From Trichuris trichiura (lineage: Eukaryota > Nematoda > Enoplea > Trichinellida > Trichuridae), in NCBI GenBank assembly GCA_037903355.1, contig JBAJFE010000001.1, positions 372,001 through 436,000 of the forward strand: a DNA stretch of 64,000 nt. The letters are read 5' to 3'. Of the stretch, positions 1 through 11,381 are shown piece by piece. The notes beneath the pieces are model-generated. The model saw only the letters and a list, made by a program, of their open reading frames with translations, was not told the origin of the DNA and made no database searches. How positions within the stretch are numbered: position 1 is the first letter of the stretch; every line of letters starts with the position of its first letter. Made by a program: the position numbers and the translations under genes.

Positions 1-105
1 TCCTTTACGTCTTCGAAGTACAAAAAGGTTATTTCATTCTCTGCAGTTGCGATTATGTTCTTGACAACTGGGTTGCAGAATTGTCTCAAAATTCTGCCTT
101 TTATC
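1..105. repeat. Dispersed duplicate, inverted relative to 11509-11612
   Basis: About 100 bases here are the near-identical reverse complement of 11509-11612. Both strands are open in both copies, so I cannot tell whether this is a duplicated coding exon or part of a repeat. Read on the minus strand here, the peptide contains RQFCNPVVKN and FLYFEDVKD, and the plus-strand copy at 11.5 kb has the same words. No known domain was recognised. Confidence 0.6.
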
Positions 106-240
106 TCAGAGTTTCCTCACCAGGGAAAAGCAGTTCCAAGCATCCCATTAGGGATGACTTAATAAACATACGTGCAAATAAAGCAGGCTGTTTTTCGTTT
201 AAGTATGCTATACGGTCCGCGAACGGTCTTATAAACGTCT

Positions 241-276
241 AAACGGCCTGCGGCACCAAAAAGGTTCCCCACCTCT
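241..276. mobile_element. Terminal remnant of a hAT-type transposon
   Basis: The stretch ends in GGTTCCCCACCTCTG, preceded by a CGGCC/GCGGC-rich segment. This is the usual appearance of a hAT terminus, and a similar end (GTTCCCCACCCCTG) lies near 12025-12039. The partner end was not found, so only the terminus is claimed. Confidence 0.4.
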
Positions 277-426
277 GGTTTAGGCAGTTGTTCACAAACA
301 GCTACTCGTTATGCATTCTCTTAAGTGAACAGTGAACAATGAAGAGCGAATATTAAAACGACGTTAACAAATAATCCGTGTAGCCACGTTGATAGTTGTG
401 AACAAAATGAAGAACTAAAAAAGTTC

Positions 427-687
427 AGATGTTTTCTCACTCGCTCCCCCCTCCCCGCAAGAGCAGCCGGCAATATCAATGGGTAATACGCGGCAATAAC
501 ACGGGTCAGCGGAACAACAGGAGGGATGTCTTACTGCTGGTCACTGGCCAATGGACCATCACAACTTATGTGTAGCTTTAGGCTTACGCTAGGGCAGGTC
601 AGGATGGTTGGCAGACGTACAGTACCCACGTGACCTTCCTTTGAAGTTGCTGGCTAAAAAGCAGGGGCGACGAGTGACAAAAGACCC
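427..687. mobile_element. Merlin-like miniature element with perfect 8-bp target duplication
   Basis: Its ends are imperfect inverted repeats (left GTTTTCTCACTC; right, reverse complement, CTTTTGTCACTC). The interior carries family words shared with 55558-55881 and 21843-24053, such as GCGGCAATAACACGGGTCAG and the AGGGCAGGTCAGGATGG segment. It is flanked by an exact direct repeat AAAAGTTC (419-426 and 688-695). The 8-bp duplication and GG(A/G)TCTTT-like ends agree with the Merlin superfamily. It has no coding capacity, so it would have been moved by a transposase like the one at 43758-45420. Confidence 0.75.
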
Positions 688-715
688 AAAAGTTCTTATT
701 CTTGCACCTTCTTTA

Positions 716-1114
716 GGTCGGGCAGATTGTATTTGCGATGTTTGATCCGTCTTTTTGCTCAAACAAATCGAAGGCACCCAGTTGCACAATCCTTTCCGTA
801 TTCTTAATTAACTTTGACGCCTCTGTCCCAGTTAATGGAAGGATTATGGCATACCAGGGCGCCTCTAGCTTTTCATAGGGAAGCATGCTCCCGTGACATA
901 TGATTTTCAGTGGGAGGACAAGAGAACATTCAGACAAAGATGCAGAGGAGACAAGTGCACTGAAGCATGAGCTGTTCTGATCAGTAAAACCATTAACCCT
1001 TTCATCCGTATCTTGCTCGTAAAGACAGTTACAGGAAACCAGATGATGCGTGTGTTTAATGACCTTCGGCTGGCGACAGAACCAGAGGCGTTCTGAAAGC
1101 TTTAAAGCAACCAT
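716..1114 (-). CDS. Unrecognised 133-residue open frame
   Basis: An uninterrupted frame of 133 codons starts with a methionine just downstream of a CAG that could be a splice acceptor. The composition looks protein-like (PYEKLEAPWYAIILPLTG; SKLIKNTERIVQLGAFDLF). A second open frame upstream on the same strand, 1187-1417, has cysteine pairs (CRLVCNNCKQKNC) and might be an earlier exon, but I see no convincing donor site. No family is recognised. The Merlin-like element at 427-687 lies 28 bp beyond its stop. It may be a real exon or chance. Confidence 0.25.
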
Positions 1115-1417
1115 CTTCTATTGTCACCTGAGCATAAAACTCTTCCCGTTGCCTTCTCAATCTTCAACGATTAACACCCATGTAGTTTAGCAGTTGTCAG
1201 TATTGAGAAACGACTCTCTTGGATGAACATAATTGTGTGACAGTTCTGACATGAATTTGCACTTTTTACTGATAGAAGTGCTTAAACAATGGTGCAAGTT
1301 GCAGTTTTTCTGCTTACAATTATTGCACACCAAACGACATTTCAACTTAAGTAGACTTAGCTGTGCTGTTACCTTTTTAAACCTCTGCTGTTGTTGAGGG
1401 ACTTGGTGATCTATCAA

Positions 1418-2396
1418 ATAGGCAATTAGCTCTGGTAAATTTAAAAGTTTGGTGGGTTAAAGCGATATTACAGTATTTTTTTCAGAAAACTAACGCAGCC
1501 TTTCTGAGACAGCCAATATTCAACCTTAACCGCTTCTATTGGTAAGAGAGTATATTATTATTGATAAGCCATTATGACTTGTGAAGTTGACTTACAATAG
1601 TATGATGTACCTGTGCTTAATTTGGGGAAATAAGAAATTAAAAGCAAGCAAGCAGGTGAATGATAGCTCATCATAGTAACACTAAGTATTAGCGTTATAC
1701 GCAAGTTGGGAAGCTATATGAACAGAAAAAACTATTTTTTCAGGTCATATAATGGAATCTTACCACTAGATACGCAGAAAAGAATACTGCGCCAATGAGA
1801 CATTCAGCAGCGATTCGTCAATCTCTCCTGAAAGCAACGCGTCAAGACAAACCACGTTGAGTCAAATCTGCGAATAAGGAGGGCCTACTGTACTGCGCTG
1901 TGCTAAGGCAGTGCATCGTGGAAGCATAGTTGTAACATGTGTCCATGTCGGCGTCGTTGACTAATGCGTTAGGAAACAAAAGCGACGTCCTCCACGATTT
2001 TCATGGCTATGCTCAGCGTGTGCTTGAACGTCAAAAAAATCGTGCAACATTCCCATGCAAACTGACCCTATAAGGTGCGTGAGCAAAACGTTAAGTCTCC
2101 TATTTTACCAGCAGTCTGAACGCTCTTTCGTAGTTTCAGATGAAAAGCAGCACCCTTTACTAACCTGTAGTTCTTATGCTACTTTCACTGAATTATACTA
2201 ACATTTGAATCCTATTTCATAAATTGCGTTTACTGAAAGTTACGGTTGAAACTCGGGCGCTTCCAGTCTTTTTGCGGCAGAGTCGATTGGCTCGCACCCT
2301 TGTGTGTACGGAGTTTTTCAGCGAAAATTCTATTAAGCCAATCACTTTTTTCTTTTGGATAACAATTTATCTGTTTAATTTCTTTCATTGTAGATC
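1418..2396. other. No gene seen
   Basis: Only short, unconvincing open frames occur here, and no terminal repeats or tandem arrays were noticed. Confidence 0.5.
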
Positions 2397-2545
2397 TTCA
2401 GATTCACGGGTTTGGCTTGTTGGGTGTATCTGTAAGTAAACTTCAAAATGCCCTACCAACGGATGGATGAGCAAATGTTAGAGAAATTACAGAACAAATC
2501 GAATACCGTACGTTTCGGAACTGCTCGTGTTCCGTCGTCAGTAGT
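2397..2545 (-). mobile_element. PLE 3'-end fragment
   Basis: Matches 10422-10572 almost base for base (GATCTTCAGATTCACGGGTT, then the ACGGATGGATGAGCAAAT segment) and contains a hammerhead-like motif on the minus strand. It is the 3' pseudo-LTR piece of a Penelope-like element without its GIY-YIG coding part. Confidence 0.7.
2511..2541 (-). ncRNA. Hammerhead-like motif
   Basis: On the minus strand: CTGACGA, a 6-bp stem CGGAAC/GTTCCG closed by a 7-base loop, then AAACG. One C lies between the conserved GA and the stem if the following GAAA is kept unpaired. Confidence 0.5.
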
Positions 2546-2629
2546 GTTTAATTTCTTCTTTTTTCTCTTTTTTTTTCTTTCTCTTCATGACTGGTTCTTT
2601 TAATTTTTTGAAAAACATTTTACGGTTTT

Positions 2630-2735
2630 AAGCCGTTTTTTATATAACGTTTATTGATGTTAATAAACGTTCTACACGAAGCTTTTGGGTCGTACCTTGA
2701 CCTGTCTCCAGCGTGAACAATTTATCTGCTAGGAA
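2630..2735 (-). mobile_element. Decayed PLE pseudo-LTR of the second subfamily
   Basis: Contains the AACGTTTATTG...AAACGTT...CGAAGCTTT block found three times at 13.27-13.97 kb, with a damaged hammerhead core on the minus strand (CTGGAGACAGGT...ACCCAAAAGC). Confidence 0.45.
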
Positions 2736-2739
2736 TCCT

Positions 2740-4450
2740 ATGGAAGCAAAACATTTTTTTCTGCTTCGGTTCTGTCTAATTACAAAGAATGACTTGTACG
2801 CACCTGCTAATGCGTTTAGATGAACTGTTTCCCCGATATAAAACTGCATGAGCACTTAAACAGTGTTGTAGAAATATTTTTAAAACTAAAGTCAGGAACA
2901 CTCATGTGTTTTAAAAGTAAACGAAGTTCTTTGACCAGTTTCTCAGTTTTCAAGTTAACCACGTCACTAAATTGAGTTCGTACAGCCTACTTGTCTTGCG
3001 CAGTTGCCACCACACTTTCTTGATAGACAAGTTGCAACGGAATTCGCTCACTTACCATCGATCGTATGCTCAGTCTGTAGTGTGTGCACTCGCGGTCCGA
3101 TCAGCACAACTGCTTTTGGCACAGCAGTTTAATTTCGCTAAAAAAGCGTTCGTAAACGTAGGTCAAGAGAGATGGTCGACATAACGGTCGATCTTTTCCC
3201 GCAGGGGGGACTCGTTATTTATTCTTCTGTAGTCACAGTCACGTGCATCTAATTAGTTCGCAAAGGAGAAAAGGAAAAGGTTTCTGATCGTGGGTCGCTA
3301 CAAGTCTTGATAAGTTCCCTCCTTGAAAAACTGGGAAGACATCTTGATTCCGTTTTCTGGTTGGTAGTATTGTTCTGAGATCAAGAATGCGAAACTTTTT
3401 GAAGCAACTTTTAATTTTCGTAAGAGCACTGACCTCCCCTGACTTTTGATTAAAAAACAAATGGGTTTGCGACCCGGCTGTCAGTGAAAGCAGGGAAAAT
3501 AAAGCCGTGTTTACGCTCTGCAGTTTGATTGCAGCAATGTAACGTAAACTTGAACGGCTTGTTTAGATAGGTGCCCTATAACAGGTTAAGCGTTACCATG
3601 AAGCATTTTCAAAAGACTATAGGACATTGTTCAAGAAGTTGACTTGCAAGCTTTTAAAACTCTGAAATAGGTTACCAGACTTCTTCCTCAAGGTGTGGCT
3701 GCGTTCATTTCCATTAGTTTTTACCACTGAGAACACTGGTCAAGCGTGGACCTAAAAGCTCCGAATCTTTAAAAACTAGTCCTCCCCTAAATAAAATCTG
3801 CCATTACGCAGAAGCAGATGAAAATGCATTCAGCTCACTATGCCATTTTTGTCTTGCGTTCATTTCAGTTAGTGTGATTTGGACACGCGGAGCACCCATC
3901 TTTTAATAACTGTTAGCAGAGCACAGTACTGATCACCTATTCTGTATGGCTGTTAAACTTTTTGGTGTTCCTTAGCGCAAAGTGAAATAAGCGTCTAATG
4001 AATTCTGTTTCTCTTAATATGAAGCATTGATCAAGCGCAGATAAGTGCTCATATAGCAGTAGTAAAATGCACACGTAATTCTGCTTGTTAAATGTTGCAG
4101 GAGATCTGTAGTAGACGCTGATGCAGAAGCAAAGGGAAGTTTTTAAGGCCTTAGTTGTTTCCGCTTATAATAAAACTGCGCCAAGCATTCATGCATTAAA
4201 AACTGTGGAAACACATCTGTGCATATTTTTACGGAAAAGACATAATATCATAAAATGGAAAAAGGATACAGTTCCACAAGTACAGATCAGAGATTTGGAT
4301 TTATGGTTTTGTATTTCGCGTCTCAGAAAGAATGGAAAAAGCTCACCCTTTCTGAAGCGCTGGCTGGAGAACACGGTTTGTGCTGTTGTATACGCAGCGT
4401 CCGATTAACTTGACGTAGTAGAAACTTTTCAGTCCTTTCGCAGTAATATA
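2740..4450. other. No gene seen
   Basis: A 95-codon plus-strand frame (4121-4408), with an equally open 61-codon minus-strand frame over it, is the longest candidate. Neither resembles a known family. Confidence 0.4.
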
Positions 4451-4780
4451 CAGCTAAACCTCCAAAGTTGACCACCTCTATATGGCGACCACCTCCCTAA
4501 GTTGACTGAATTTTGACCAGTTGCTTTGTCCGTACATTAATAAGCGCCAGGGCAACCTCTGTAAATGGGAAGTTGACCACTTTAGCCTGACGTCGTATAT
4601 GGACGCAATGGTAGTTTGCTCTCTGTAAGTTGACCAGTCTGTTGATTGGACAACTTACGGTGGTTCAACTGCAGTATATTTAGCTGAGCCACTTATACCA
4701 CAATCTCTTATGCTGACCACCTCCTATGTTGACCAGTTTTTCTCAGTCTGTTGGGTGGTCAACTTATGGGGGTTCAACTG
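4451..4780. mobile_element. Tigger/pogo-type terminal-repeat element (possibly two nested)
   Basis: Begins CAGCTAAACCTCC...GTTGACCACCT after a TA and ends ...GGTGGTCAACTTATGGGGGTTCAACTG. These are the inverted ends of the Tigger element at 25034-27386. A second such end, followed by TGCAG, lies near 4671, so one copy may sit inside another. It is non-coding. Confidence 0.65.
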
Positions 4781-5162
4781 AATTAATAATGTTCATCAAA
4801 AAATTGGCTGTTTTTCATGTGTCGAATGGTTGAATTGCTGCAGTTGTAATACTGATAACTGAGGTGACTGCGTTCGTGTTCGTACCCTCTACGTTTAGCA
4901 GCAGTTATTTTTTGTGGCTCCAAGTTTTACGGTATTTCGAAATTACTTGAATTTAAAGAATCACTGTCTCAAGCGACAAAGGATTTTAAAGCGAAACCAA
5001 ACGCTGGACGAACGTACGCTCGTAACATTCTGCTTAGCTGCTCTATTACTGATTGCGTAGCTCAGGAAAGGAGAAAACGAACGTAGCTCACTGCCATTGT
5101 AAGTTCAAACGAATTACCGTTTTGTTCAAAAGCTACTAATGCGTTTAAGACAACTTATGGCC
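4781..5162. other. No gene seen; original upstream flank of the 8200 gene
   Basis: If the PLE dimer at 5175-8162 is removed, this stretch lies directly upstream of the membrane-protein gene starting at 8200, so promoter or 5' UTR sequence may lie here. No motif was identified. Confidence 0.4.
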
Positions 5163-5308
5163 AGTTGATTAATTGTTTCTGAAAATCTTTTACGTCTTTT
5201 CCCGTTTTTATGTTAATATCTCTAATTGGATGAAGCAATTGCTCCACAACGGGTGGATGAATGATTATTAGGAAAATTCAGAACCAATGCACTCAGCTTT
5301 CTTTCATT

Positions 5309-5338
5309 GTTCTCGGAACGGTCTAGTTCCGTCGTCAG
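5309..5338 (-). ncRNA. Hammerhead-like motif, left arm of the dimer
   Basis: Minus strand: CTGACGA, stem CGGAAC/GTTCCG, then AGAAC in place of GAAA. The conserved adenosines are altered, so activity is doubtful. Confidence 0.4.
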
Positions 5339-5813
5339 TTAGTTGGAGGAGTCATTTGCTCTGAATGGGTAATAAAATAGGCGCGTGTAACAAAATGGGA
5401 GGGGTCAGCGCCGCAGGGTGCAGCACTTGGTTTTACTAATGAGTGCGTCCTATGCCGTGCTAACTTCTGCGCCTTTGTCACGGCTGATACTGCGGTTATG
5501 GCGGATGTAAAGTGCCTCCTTAACCTGGTGTAGATGTAAAGGGCTCTCGCGATAGATAATTTGCGGTTGTAGGTCGAGCAAGCACTGAGAGGAGTGCTCG
5601 ACGACCGCGGAGGCTTTGATCGTTTTTCTTTGACCTCCTCCGGTTGTTTTTTTTGCGGTCTTCTCCGCTGCGGATTATGTGCTGATTGCCCGTCTGGTTG
5701 ATTGAGTCTTCTTTCCGGCTGATGTGGGAAGTATGTATGTCCAACCTGTCAAGTAAAATGTTGCCTGTCTCTCCTATGTACGAAGCGTTGCAACCACATC
5801 GGATCTCATAGAC

Positions 5814-6302
5814 CAGCCATTCTCAACGGGGGGCCTGGGGCCCCCAGGGGGGCCGAGAGAGTGTCAGGGGGGGCCAAAATCGAAAATGTTTCAGAGGGGG
5901 GGCCGGAGGCCGTCAAGGGGGACCGAGAGGCCTTATCGAGACAAGGGTAGTTAGGTAGACCGGGACGGTGAGAATTTGTGCCAATCCTCTATACATATCT
6001 GCTTTTCGAATCACATTTTTTCTACACGGAAAATTTGAAATCTAGCCTCGGAAAATCTAGCCTTTCTGAGGATCTTTTACTTTACGATATGCTTAGTTTC
6101 TTCGCGTTCATCAGTAAATGATTTGACGGCTATGTATTCGCATTGTATCAGTGCATTAACTTGATCCTAGGATGTTGGCGTTAGAAGCTGATTGGCTGCT
6201 ATACAAAGAACAAAACTTAATTGACCAATAGGAAGAGGGGGGCTTGGCACCTAAGAACACCTTCCAAGGGGGGCCTAGCGCAAAAAAGGTTGAGAATGGC
6301 TG
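5814..6302. mobile_element. hAT-type MITE, 489 bp, perfect 8-bp target duplication
   Basis: Ends are CAGCCATTCTCAAC and its inverse GTTGAGAATGGCTG, flanked by exact TCATAGAC repeats (5806-5813 and 6303-6310). The interior is rich in GGGGGGCC runs and carries no gene. It interrupts the PLE coding frame between PGVVY and YIGETG; removing it and one repeat restores collinearity. The copy at 41452-41769 belongs to the same family. Confidence 0.92.
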
Positions 6303-6486
6303 TCATAGACGACGCCAGGTCTCCTGTCGAAGGGAACTGCGATCTTATCGCTCCTGACCATTGAACTTAAACTGTATGATGTCGTGAAACAAATCGTAAA
6401 ACCAAGCGAACGGCTCAACCGCAGGATTCGTGCCCCGAGGCCGTTGTAATAAGGGAGAAACAAAATGGGGGAACTTTTCGTGATCC

Positions 6487-6586
<100 letters not shown>

Positions 6587-7007
6587 GCCGGGGTCGTCAT
6601 TAGTGGGGCTAGAATTGCGTCTACATTTAGCGATGATAGATTTAACAAGTGTGCGCGGATACCCGTTATCTGTGAATGTATTAAGGATACGTGTTAACTC
6701 AGCAGCTAGAGATGCGGCGTCACAGATTGCGAGGGGGCTTTTGAGCATCCCCTTTACAATGCCTCCTTTAACCAACAAAAGATGATGAGAAGTGAAATGC
6801 AGGTACCTGTCAGTGGGTTGGTTTTCTATAAACGGAGGTTTTTAGTTCATTGCCCGGTTTTATGACTGAACGTCTAAGAAGGGAGGTTTGTTATTTACTT
6901 CTGTCTCTATAGTTAATTTTATACTCCCTGTCGTTGCTGATTTGCTTTTCTTCAACGTGTAGCAACGATACCGTTTATTTCGTATGAACGGCAGATATAT
7001 ACAAACG

Positions 7008-7190
7008 GAACGGTAAACAGAAGACGGAAAGTTGGTACGGAACGGTAGACGGAAAGTCGGTACGGAACGGTAGACGGAAAGTCGGTGCAGGAACGGTAGA
7101 CGGAAGTCGGTACGGAAACGGTAGACCGAAAGTCGGTACGGGAACGGTAGACCGAAAGTCGGTACGGGAACGGTAGACGGAAATTCTGTA
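7008..7190. repeat. Minisatellite, unit about 25-27 bp, about 7 copies
   Basis: Tandem copies of a unit like GGTAGACGGAAAGTCGGTAC with small length changes. Located in the central spacer of the PLE dimer. Confidence 0.9.
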
Positions 7191-7439
7191 CGGGAATAAT
7201 GCGACGCATGCAACGAAGTTGATGATTAGAATAGAGGATATATATACACGTGTGGACGGTAGGTGCCGTCCTTTTATGTAGGTTAGAAGGTGACATCTCG
7301 CAGTGCCGTGCAGCGGCTGGCATGATCAAGCAACTACACTCCCGGAAAAGATACTCTTTAAGTGGTCCAAGAACGTCTCTTTTTTGCCCAGGATAAGAAT
7401 GGCAAAAATGTCGTATACGTAACGTTAAGACAGGAAAGG

Positions 7440-7880
7440 TAATATCACAGTTCCCTTCGACAAGAGACCTGGCGTTGTCTATGAAATCCTGTGCAGTTGC
7501 AACGCCTCCTACATAGGAGAGACGGGCGGCACTTTACTTGACAAGTTTGGCACACACGTCTCCAACATCGGCCGGTACGAAGAAGTGGTACGACGACTCA
7601 ATCAACCAGACGGGCAATCGGCACATAATCCGCAACGAGGTCGACCACAGAAGAAACAACCGGGGAAGATCATAGAAGAAACGATCAAAACCTCTGCGGT
7701 CGTCGAGCACTCCTCTCAGTGCTCACTCGACCTACAACCGCTGATTATCTATCATGAGAGCCATTTACCGGGTCAAAGATGCACTTTACATCCGCTATAA
7801 CCGCATTATCAGCCGTGATAAAGACGCAGAAGTTAGCACGGCATGGGACGCACTCATTAGTAAAACCAAGTGCTGCACCC
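7440..7880 (+). pseudogene. PLE GIY-YIG endonuclease fragment
   Basis: Plus-strand frame with PGVVYEILCSCNASYIGETG, the GIY-YIG core, followed by the downstream region (ASVVEH-like VVEHSSQCSLDLQP, then IIYHES) typical of PLE C-termini. It is the right arm of the head-to-head dimer and corresponds to 5400-5810 plus 6303-6350 on the minus strand. Frame changes near 7800 break it. The RT part is missing. Confidence 0.8.
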
Positions 7881-7956
7881 TGCCACGATGACCCCTCTCC
7901 TTTTGTTACACGTGCCTGTTTAATACCCATTCAGAGCAAATATCTCCTCCAACTCA

Positions 7957-7986
7957 CTGACGACGGAGCTTGACCGTTCCGAGAAC
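7957..7986 (+). ncRNA. Hammerhead-like motif, right arm of the dimer
   Basis: CTGACGA, then stem CGGA(G)C...GTTCCG, then AGAAC. Placed between the GIY-YIG frame and the outer end, mirroring 5309-5338. Confidence 0.4.
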
Positions 7987-8199
7987 AATGAAAGAAAGCT
8001 GAGTGCATTGGTTCTGAATTTTCCTAATAATCATTCATCCACCCGTTGTGGAGCAATTGTTTCGTTTAATTACAGATACCAATACAAAAAACGGGAAAAC
8101 CATAAAAAATCTTCGGAAATATGAAACACAATCCCGTTACGAAGCACTCCGTGTTCAAGAACAGTCGATTAATTTGAACTTATATCATTTGTTGCAGCA

Positions 8200-9805
8200 A
8201 TGTCTACTCTGCCAACACAAAATTATATTGCTTTGTTCATGGCCATATTAGTGTACGGCAGTGGTAGCGGTAGTAAATGTCCGCATGATCTTTTTGCTGA
8301 TTTGAAAGGCTGGTACCTCGAGAGTTTGAATAAACTGCAAGCTTCGAGTAGCACAGCAGATGATAAACAGATTGGAAAAAAATTCGCAGCCCCATTGGGC
8401 TGTATTACGCTAATGAATAGAAGAACGGTTTCTTCTAAAGCTGACATTCTTGAAGGAGCTGACGAAGCTTGCCGACAATTACCAAATGGACGTATTTACG
8501 GTGATGTGGACGTAGCTGGTCTAAAAGTCGAGGGCAGCAGAATTCTCATTGGCATCAAAATAGTTAAGCTGGAGAGCAAGTCCTCAACAACAAACAACAT
8601 TTTGACTGGTGCTGCTGTAGTTTACCCTGATATGCGTGAAATCACTTTCTCTTTTGAGAGGAAAGATAGTGGGGAAATTAACGAAGTTGGTGTAGTGCTG
8701 AGAATAAAGCGTTCCATGGTAGAAACTTTGTTTAACAATCCGAGTACTCCGGTTTGCATCATACGAGTAGAAGAAAGTACGGAAATAACGTCTTGCACCC
8801 TGTTCAACAGTTACACTAGCATGCTATGCCAAAGCAGCGCCTTACTGAATTGTTCCCGCGGTGCAGATACATTTGATAAGGGCTGTACTTGCAAAGAAGG
8901 ATTTACAGGGGCTCTTTGTTTAGAGAGGGGTGAGCAAGTTTCATCCATTTAAGAAATGATACATTTATTTTATTAGTACAAGTCCTGTTCCACTTAAAAG
9001 GCCCTGTATAACCAGACGTCGTTTAGAAAAAATAGAAGTCCCTTGGTATCAAAACCAAACTATTTTGGAATACATAGGCTTGGTAGCTGCAGGACTATTT
9101 CTGCTGGGAGCAATTCTTCTCACTTATTTCAGGGTAAGGTTGACTTTTCTCATCATTTTAATAGAGAAACGTAAAGGCTTCACGTTTTACACTGGTCAGC
9201 TGTTTGCGTTGGTGTTTGTATTTATACATTGGCAGCTAAAGCTTTCCACTGTTTTCCTTTCCTTGCCTCAGCAATTTTGCATAACGGTGAATTCCATAGC
9301 GGGTTCAGAAATTAATTTATTAATGCAGTTTATAAGCAGTTGGAAAATATTTTCGTCTTAAAATATCGTATGGCAGACTGGAAGACTAATGTCTAAATCG
9401 CATGCTCAAATCACTGAGGTGACGAATGTAAACAAAAGTAGTAACTTGATGATTTTGTAGCTTAGACGACGTCGCAGACATACCTCTTCGGCATACAGTG
9501 AATACTCCAGGGGTTCTCCTACCACTGGATACTCTCGAACTAGAGGGCGTACAACAGAAACGACTAGAAAAGGAGCCCCAAGTAGTACTGCACCGCCATC
9601 ATGTTCGAAGAAACAGCCTAAAACCACAGCGTACGATACTGACACGGGCGCAACTCTGAAACAATTTCCGACCATTGTTCCTGGGGCGAAGCTGGTTACC
9701 GATAAGTCTAAGGTTAATATAATAAGCGAATATTTAAGAAAATGGCGCTCTCAAAATTTTGTTTCAGAAAGCAGGACCGCGAAAGTGAAGCTATGCATGG
9801 ACTGA
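8200..9805 (+). CDS. Type I membrane protein with EGF-like motif (family member A)
   Basis: Proposed exons: 8200-8929, 9027-9133 and 9461-9805, about 393 residues. The N-terminus is a signal peptide (YIALFMAILVYGSGSG), followed by KCPHDLFADLKGW, a variable ectodomain, and a cysteine-rich end CTCKEGFTGALC like the last half of an EGF domain. Exon 2 holds PWYQNQ and a membrane helix (IGLVAAGLFLLGAILLTYF); exon 3 starts with five arginines, a stop-transfer signal, and gives a Ser/Thr-rich cytoplasmic tail ending at TGA 9803-9805. Donor GTGAGC (8930, phase 1) and GTAAGG (9134, phase 0) match the phases in member C. TTGCAG lies two bases before the ATG, so a 5' UTR intron is possible. The function is unknown; a surface or secreted host-interaction role would be a guess. 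If intron 1 is retained, translation stops at 8952 as a secreted form. Confidence 0.7.
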
Positions 9806-10400
9806 TCTTTTGTTATGTAATCATTCCAAGCTGTGTACCCTATTTCCTTAGGTAACTTGCTCATATTGTAAAGATTGAAAGTCTGTTGCTTTAGCCAAAT
9901 GTCAAACAATCGCATGGCCTGTTGAACGGGCAAATTACGTTTTCTTTTATCACGAGTTTCAATTAATGTTGCTGGTTTCGTTCTTAAGTATACTTTGCTA
10001 CGTTTATCAGTGTAAGGCTTGTGATTTGAAAAACGCTCAAAGAACTTTTTCTGACGTTTGTACGTGATCTGAAAAACCAAGAACGTTCAGTACCACGGAA
10101 TGGTTATCCATCGTTTCATAGCTTAATAAAAATTATGAGAACTTTTTGAGGTGCACTACGTTCTTACTATTTTCTTGAGTCACAGTAGTACGAACATAGG
10201 AAAGGACATCTACTGAACATTTGACAACACGCTTTTCCAGTAAAAAGCTTGACAAATAGGGTATCCATGATCTTTCACCCACACGAAAACAAACGCCCCC
10301 CATCATTACCAAGAATCACGTGTTCAAAATCGTTTTAAACTAACTACCGTCTTATGTCAAGCGTTAAATGCATCGGCACTGGCAGAATACATGTCCCATT
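9806..10400. other. No gene seen
   Basis: A 109-codon minus-strand frame (9751-10080) overlaps the 3' end of the gene above and has no recognisable domain. It is probably chance or 3' UTR antisense. Confidence 0.4.
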
Positions 10401-10541
10401 AATCTGTTATTCTTCCACAGTAGATCTTCAGATTCACGGGTTTGGCCTGTTGGATGTATCTGTAAGTAAACTTCAAAGTGCCCTACCAACGGATGGATGA
10501 GCAAATTGTAAGAGAAAATACAGAACAATTTGTATACCGTA

Positions 10542-10572
10542 CGTTTCAGAACTGCTGGTGTTCCGTCGTCAG
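10542..10572 (-). ncRNA. Hammerhead-like motif
   Basis: Minus strand: CTGACGA, stem CGGAAC...GTTCTG, then AAACG. It sits between the GIY-YIG stop and the 3' end. Confidence 0.45.
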
Positions 10573-10640
10573 CAGTGTTGGGGAGAAGGTGTTTATTCGG
10601 TAAGGGGTTTATATAGCGCATGGGTACAATGGGTGTTTGA

Positions 10641-11096
10641 TTAGTTGGGTAGGGCGCAGCATTGGAATTTATTAATCAGCGCAGCCCATACTTCACTAAC
10701 CTCCACGCCATTGTCGCGATTTATAGTGGAGTTGCTCTGGATGTACAGAGCCTCCTTAATACGCCTAAGATGTAATAAGTTTTCGTGGCAAATAATCTTC
10801 GGGTGCGGGTCGAGTGTGCACCGAGATGCGTGCTCAACGATCACTGAGGCACTTATCGCGTTCTCCATGGCTTTTCGAGGGTCCGTTGTCGGTGGACGCC
10901 CCGGGCCGGTGGCCTGTACCCCATTGAGTCTTCGTTCGGCGTTCTTGTATGTCAACACATTCTTCATGTGTTGGCTGAATCTCTTAAGTAAAGTGTTGCC
11001 CGTTTCTCCTATGTAGGAGGCATTGCAATCACACTTTATTTGGTAAATGACACCGGGTCTGGTGTCAAAACGAACCTTGATCTTGTCATTTCTCAC
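10641..11096 (-). pseudogene. GIY-YIG endonuclease domain of a PLE
   Basis: Open frame of 151 codons: PGVIYQIKCDCNASYIGETG (the GIY and YIG strands), LLKRFSQHMK, then SVIVEHASRCTLDPHPKIIC and ALYIQSNSTINRDNGVEVS, all in the order seen in other PLE C-termini. This is the longest intact nuclease frame in the window. A frameshift just upstream (near 11100) separates it from the linker, so the full polyprotein is broken. Confidence 0.85.
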
Positions 11097-11381
11097 AATC
11101 GAACGAAGATTACATGACCTTTAAATCTCACGTTGAAATTTAAGGAGCGCCCCAGTCTACTGATCCGTTCACTTAAACCACTGTAGTAGGGAAGGAGCAG
11201 CACCGGGCGTCGTTTGTTATCAGGCGGGGACGGTGATGAAGGTTTATTTTGTTGGCACTGTTTAATAGTGGAATTGATGAATTTAGTGGGGTATCCGTTA
11301 CTGCATAATGTTTTATAAATGTGTCTTAATTCTGTTTAAATATTCGGGGTCACAAACCGCTAACAGTCGTTAGATTCACTC

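Larger units (their letters stand above)
10422..11350 (-). mobile_element. Single-orientation 5'-truncated Penelope-like element
   Basis: Minus-strand element: a decayed RT-to-nuclease linker (LLPYYSGLSERISRLGRSLNF near 11120-11200), the GIY-YIG frame 10641-11096, a hammerhead-like motif at 10542-10572 and the 3' end with the GATCTTCAGATTCACGGGTT block at 10422. The upstream RT is missing. Confidence 0.8.

Noticed and set aside
4121..4408. 95-codon plus-strand frame with an antisense frame
   Set aside because: No domain, no clear splice sites, and both strands open; coding not supported.
7008..7190. CRISPR-like array
   Set aside because: The whole unit repeats with no unique spacers, in a eukaryotic transposon; it is a minisatellite.
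6860..7329. Arg/Pro/Tyr-rich repeated frames over the minisatellite
   Set aside because: Period 25-27 is not a multiple of three throughout, and several frames are open at once, as expected for translated repeats.
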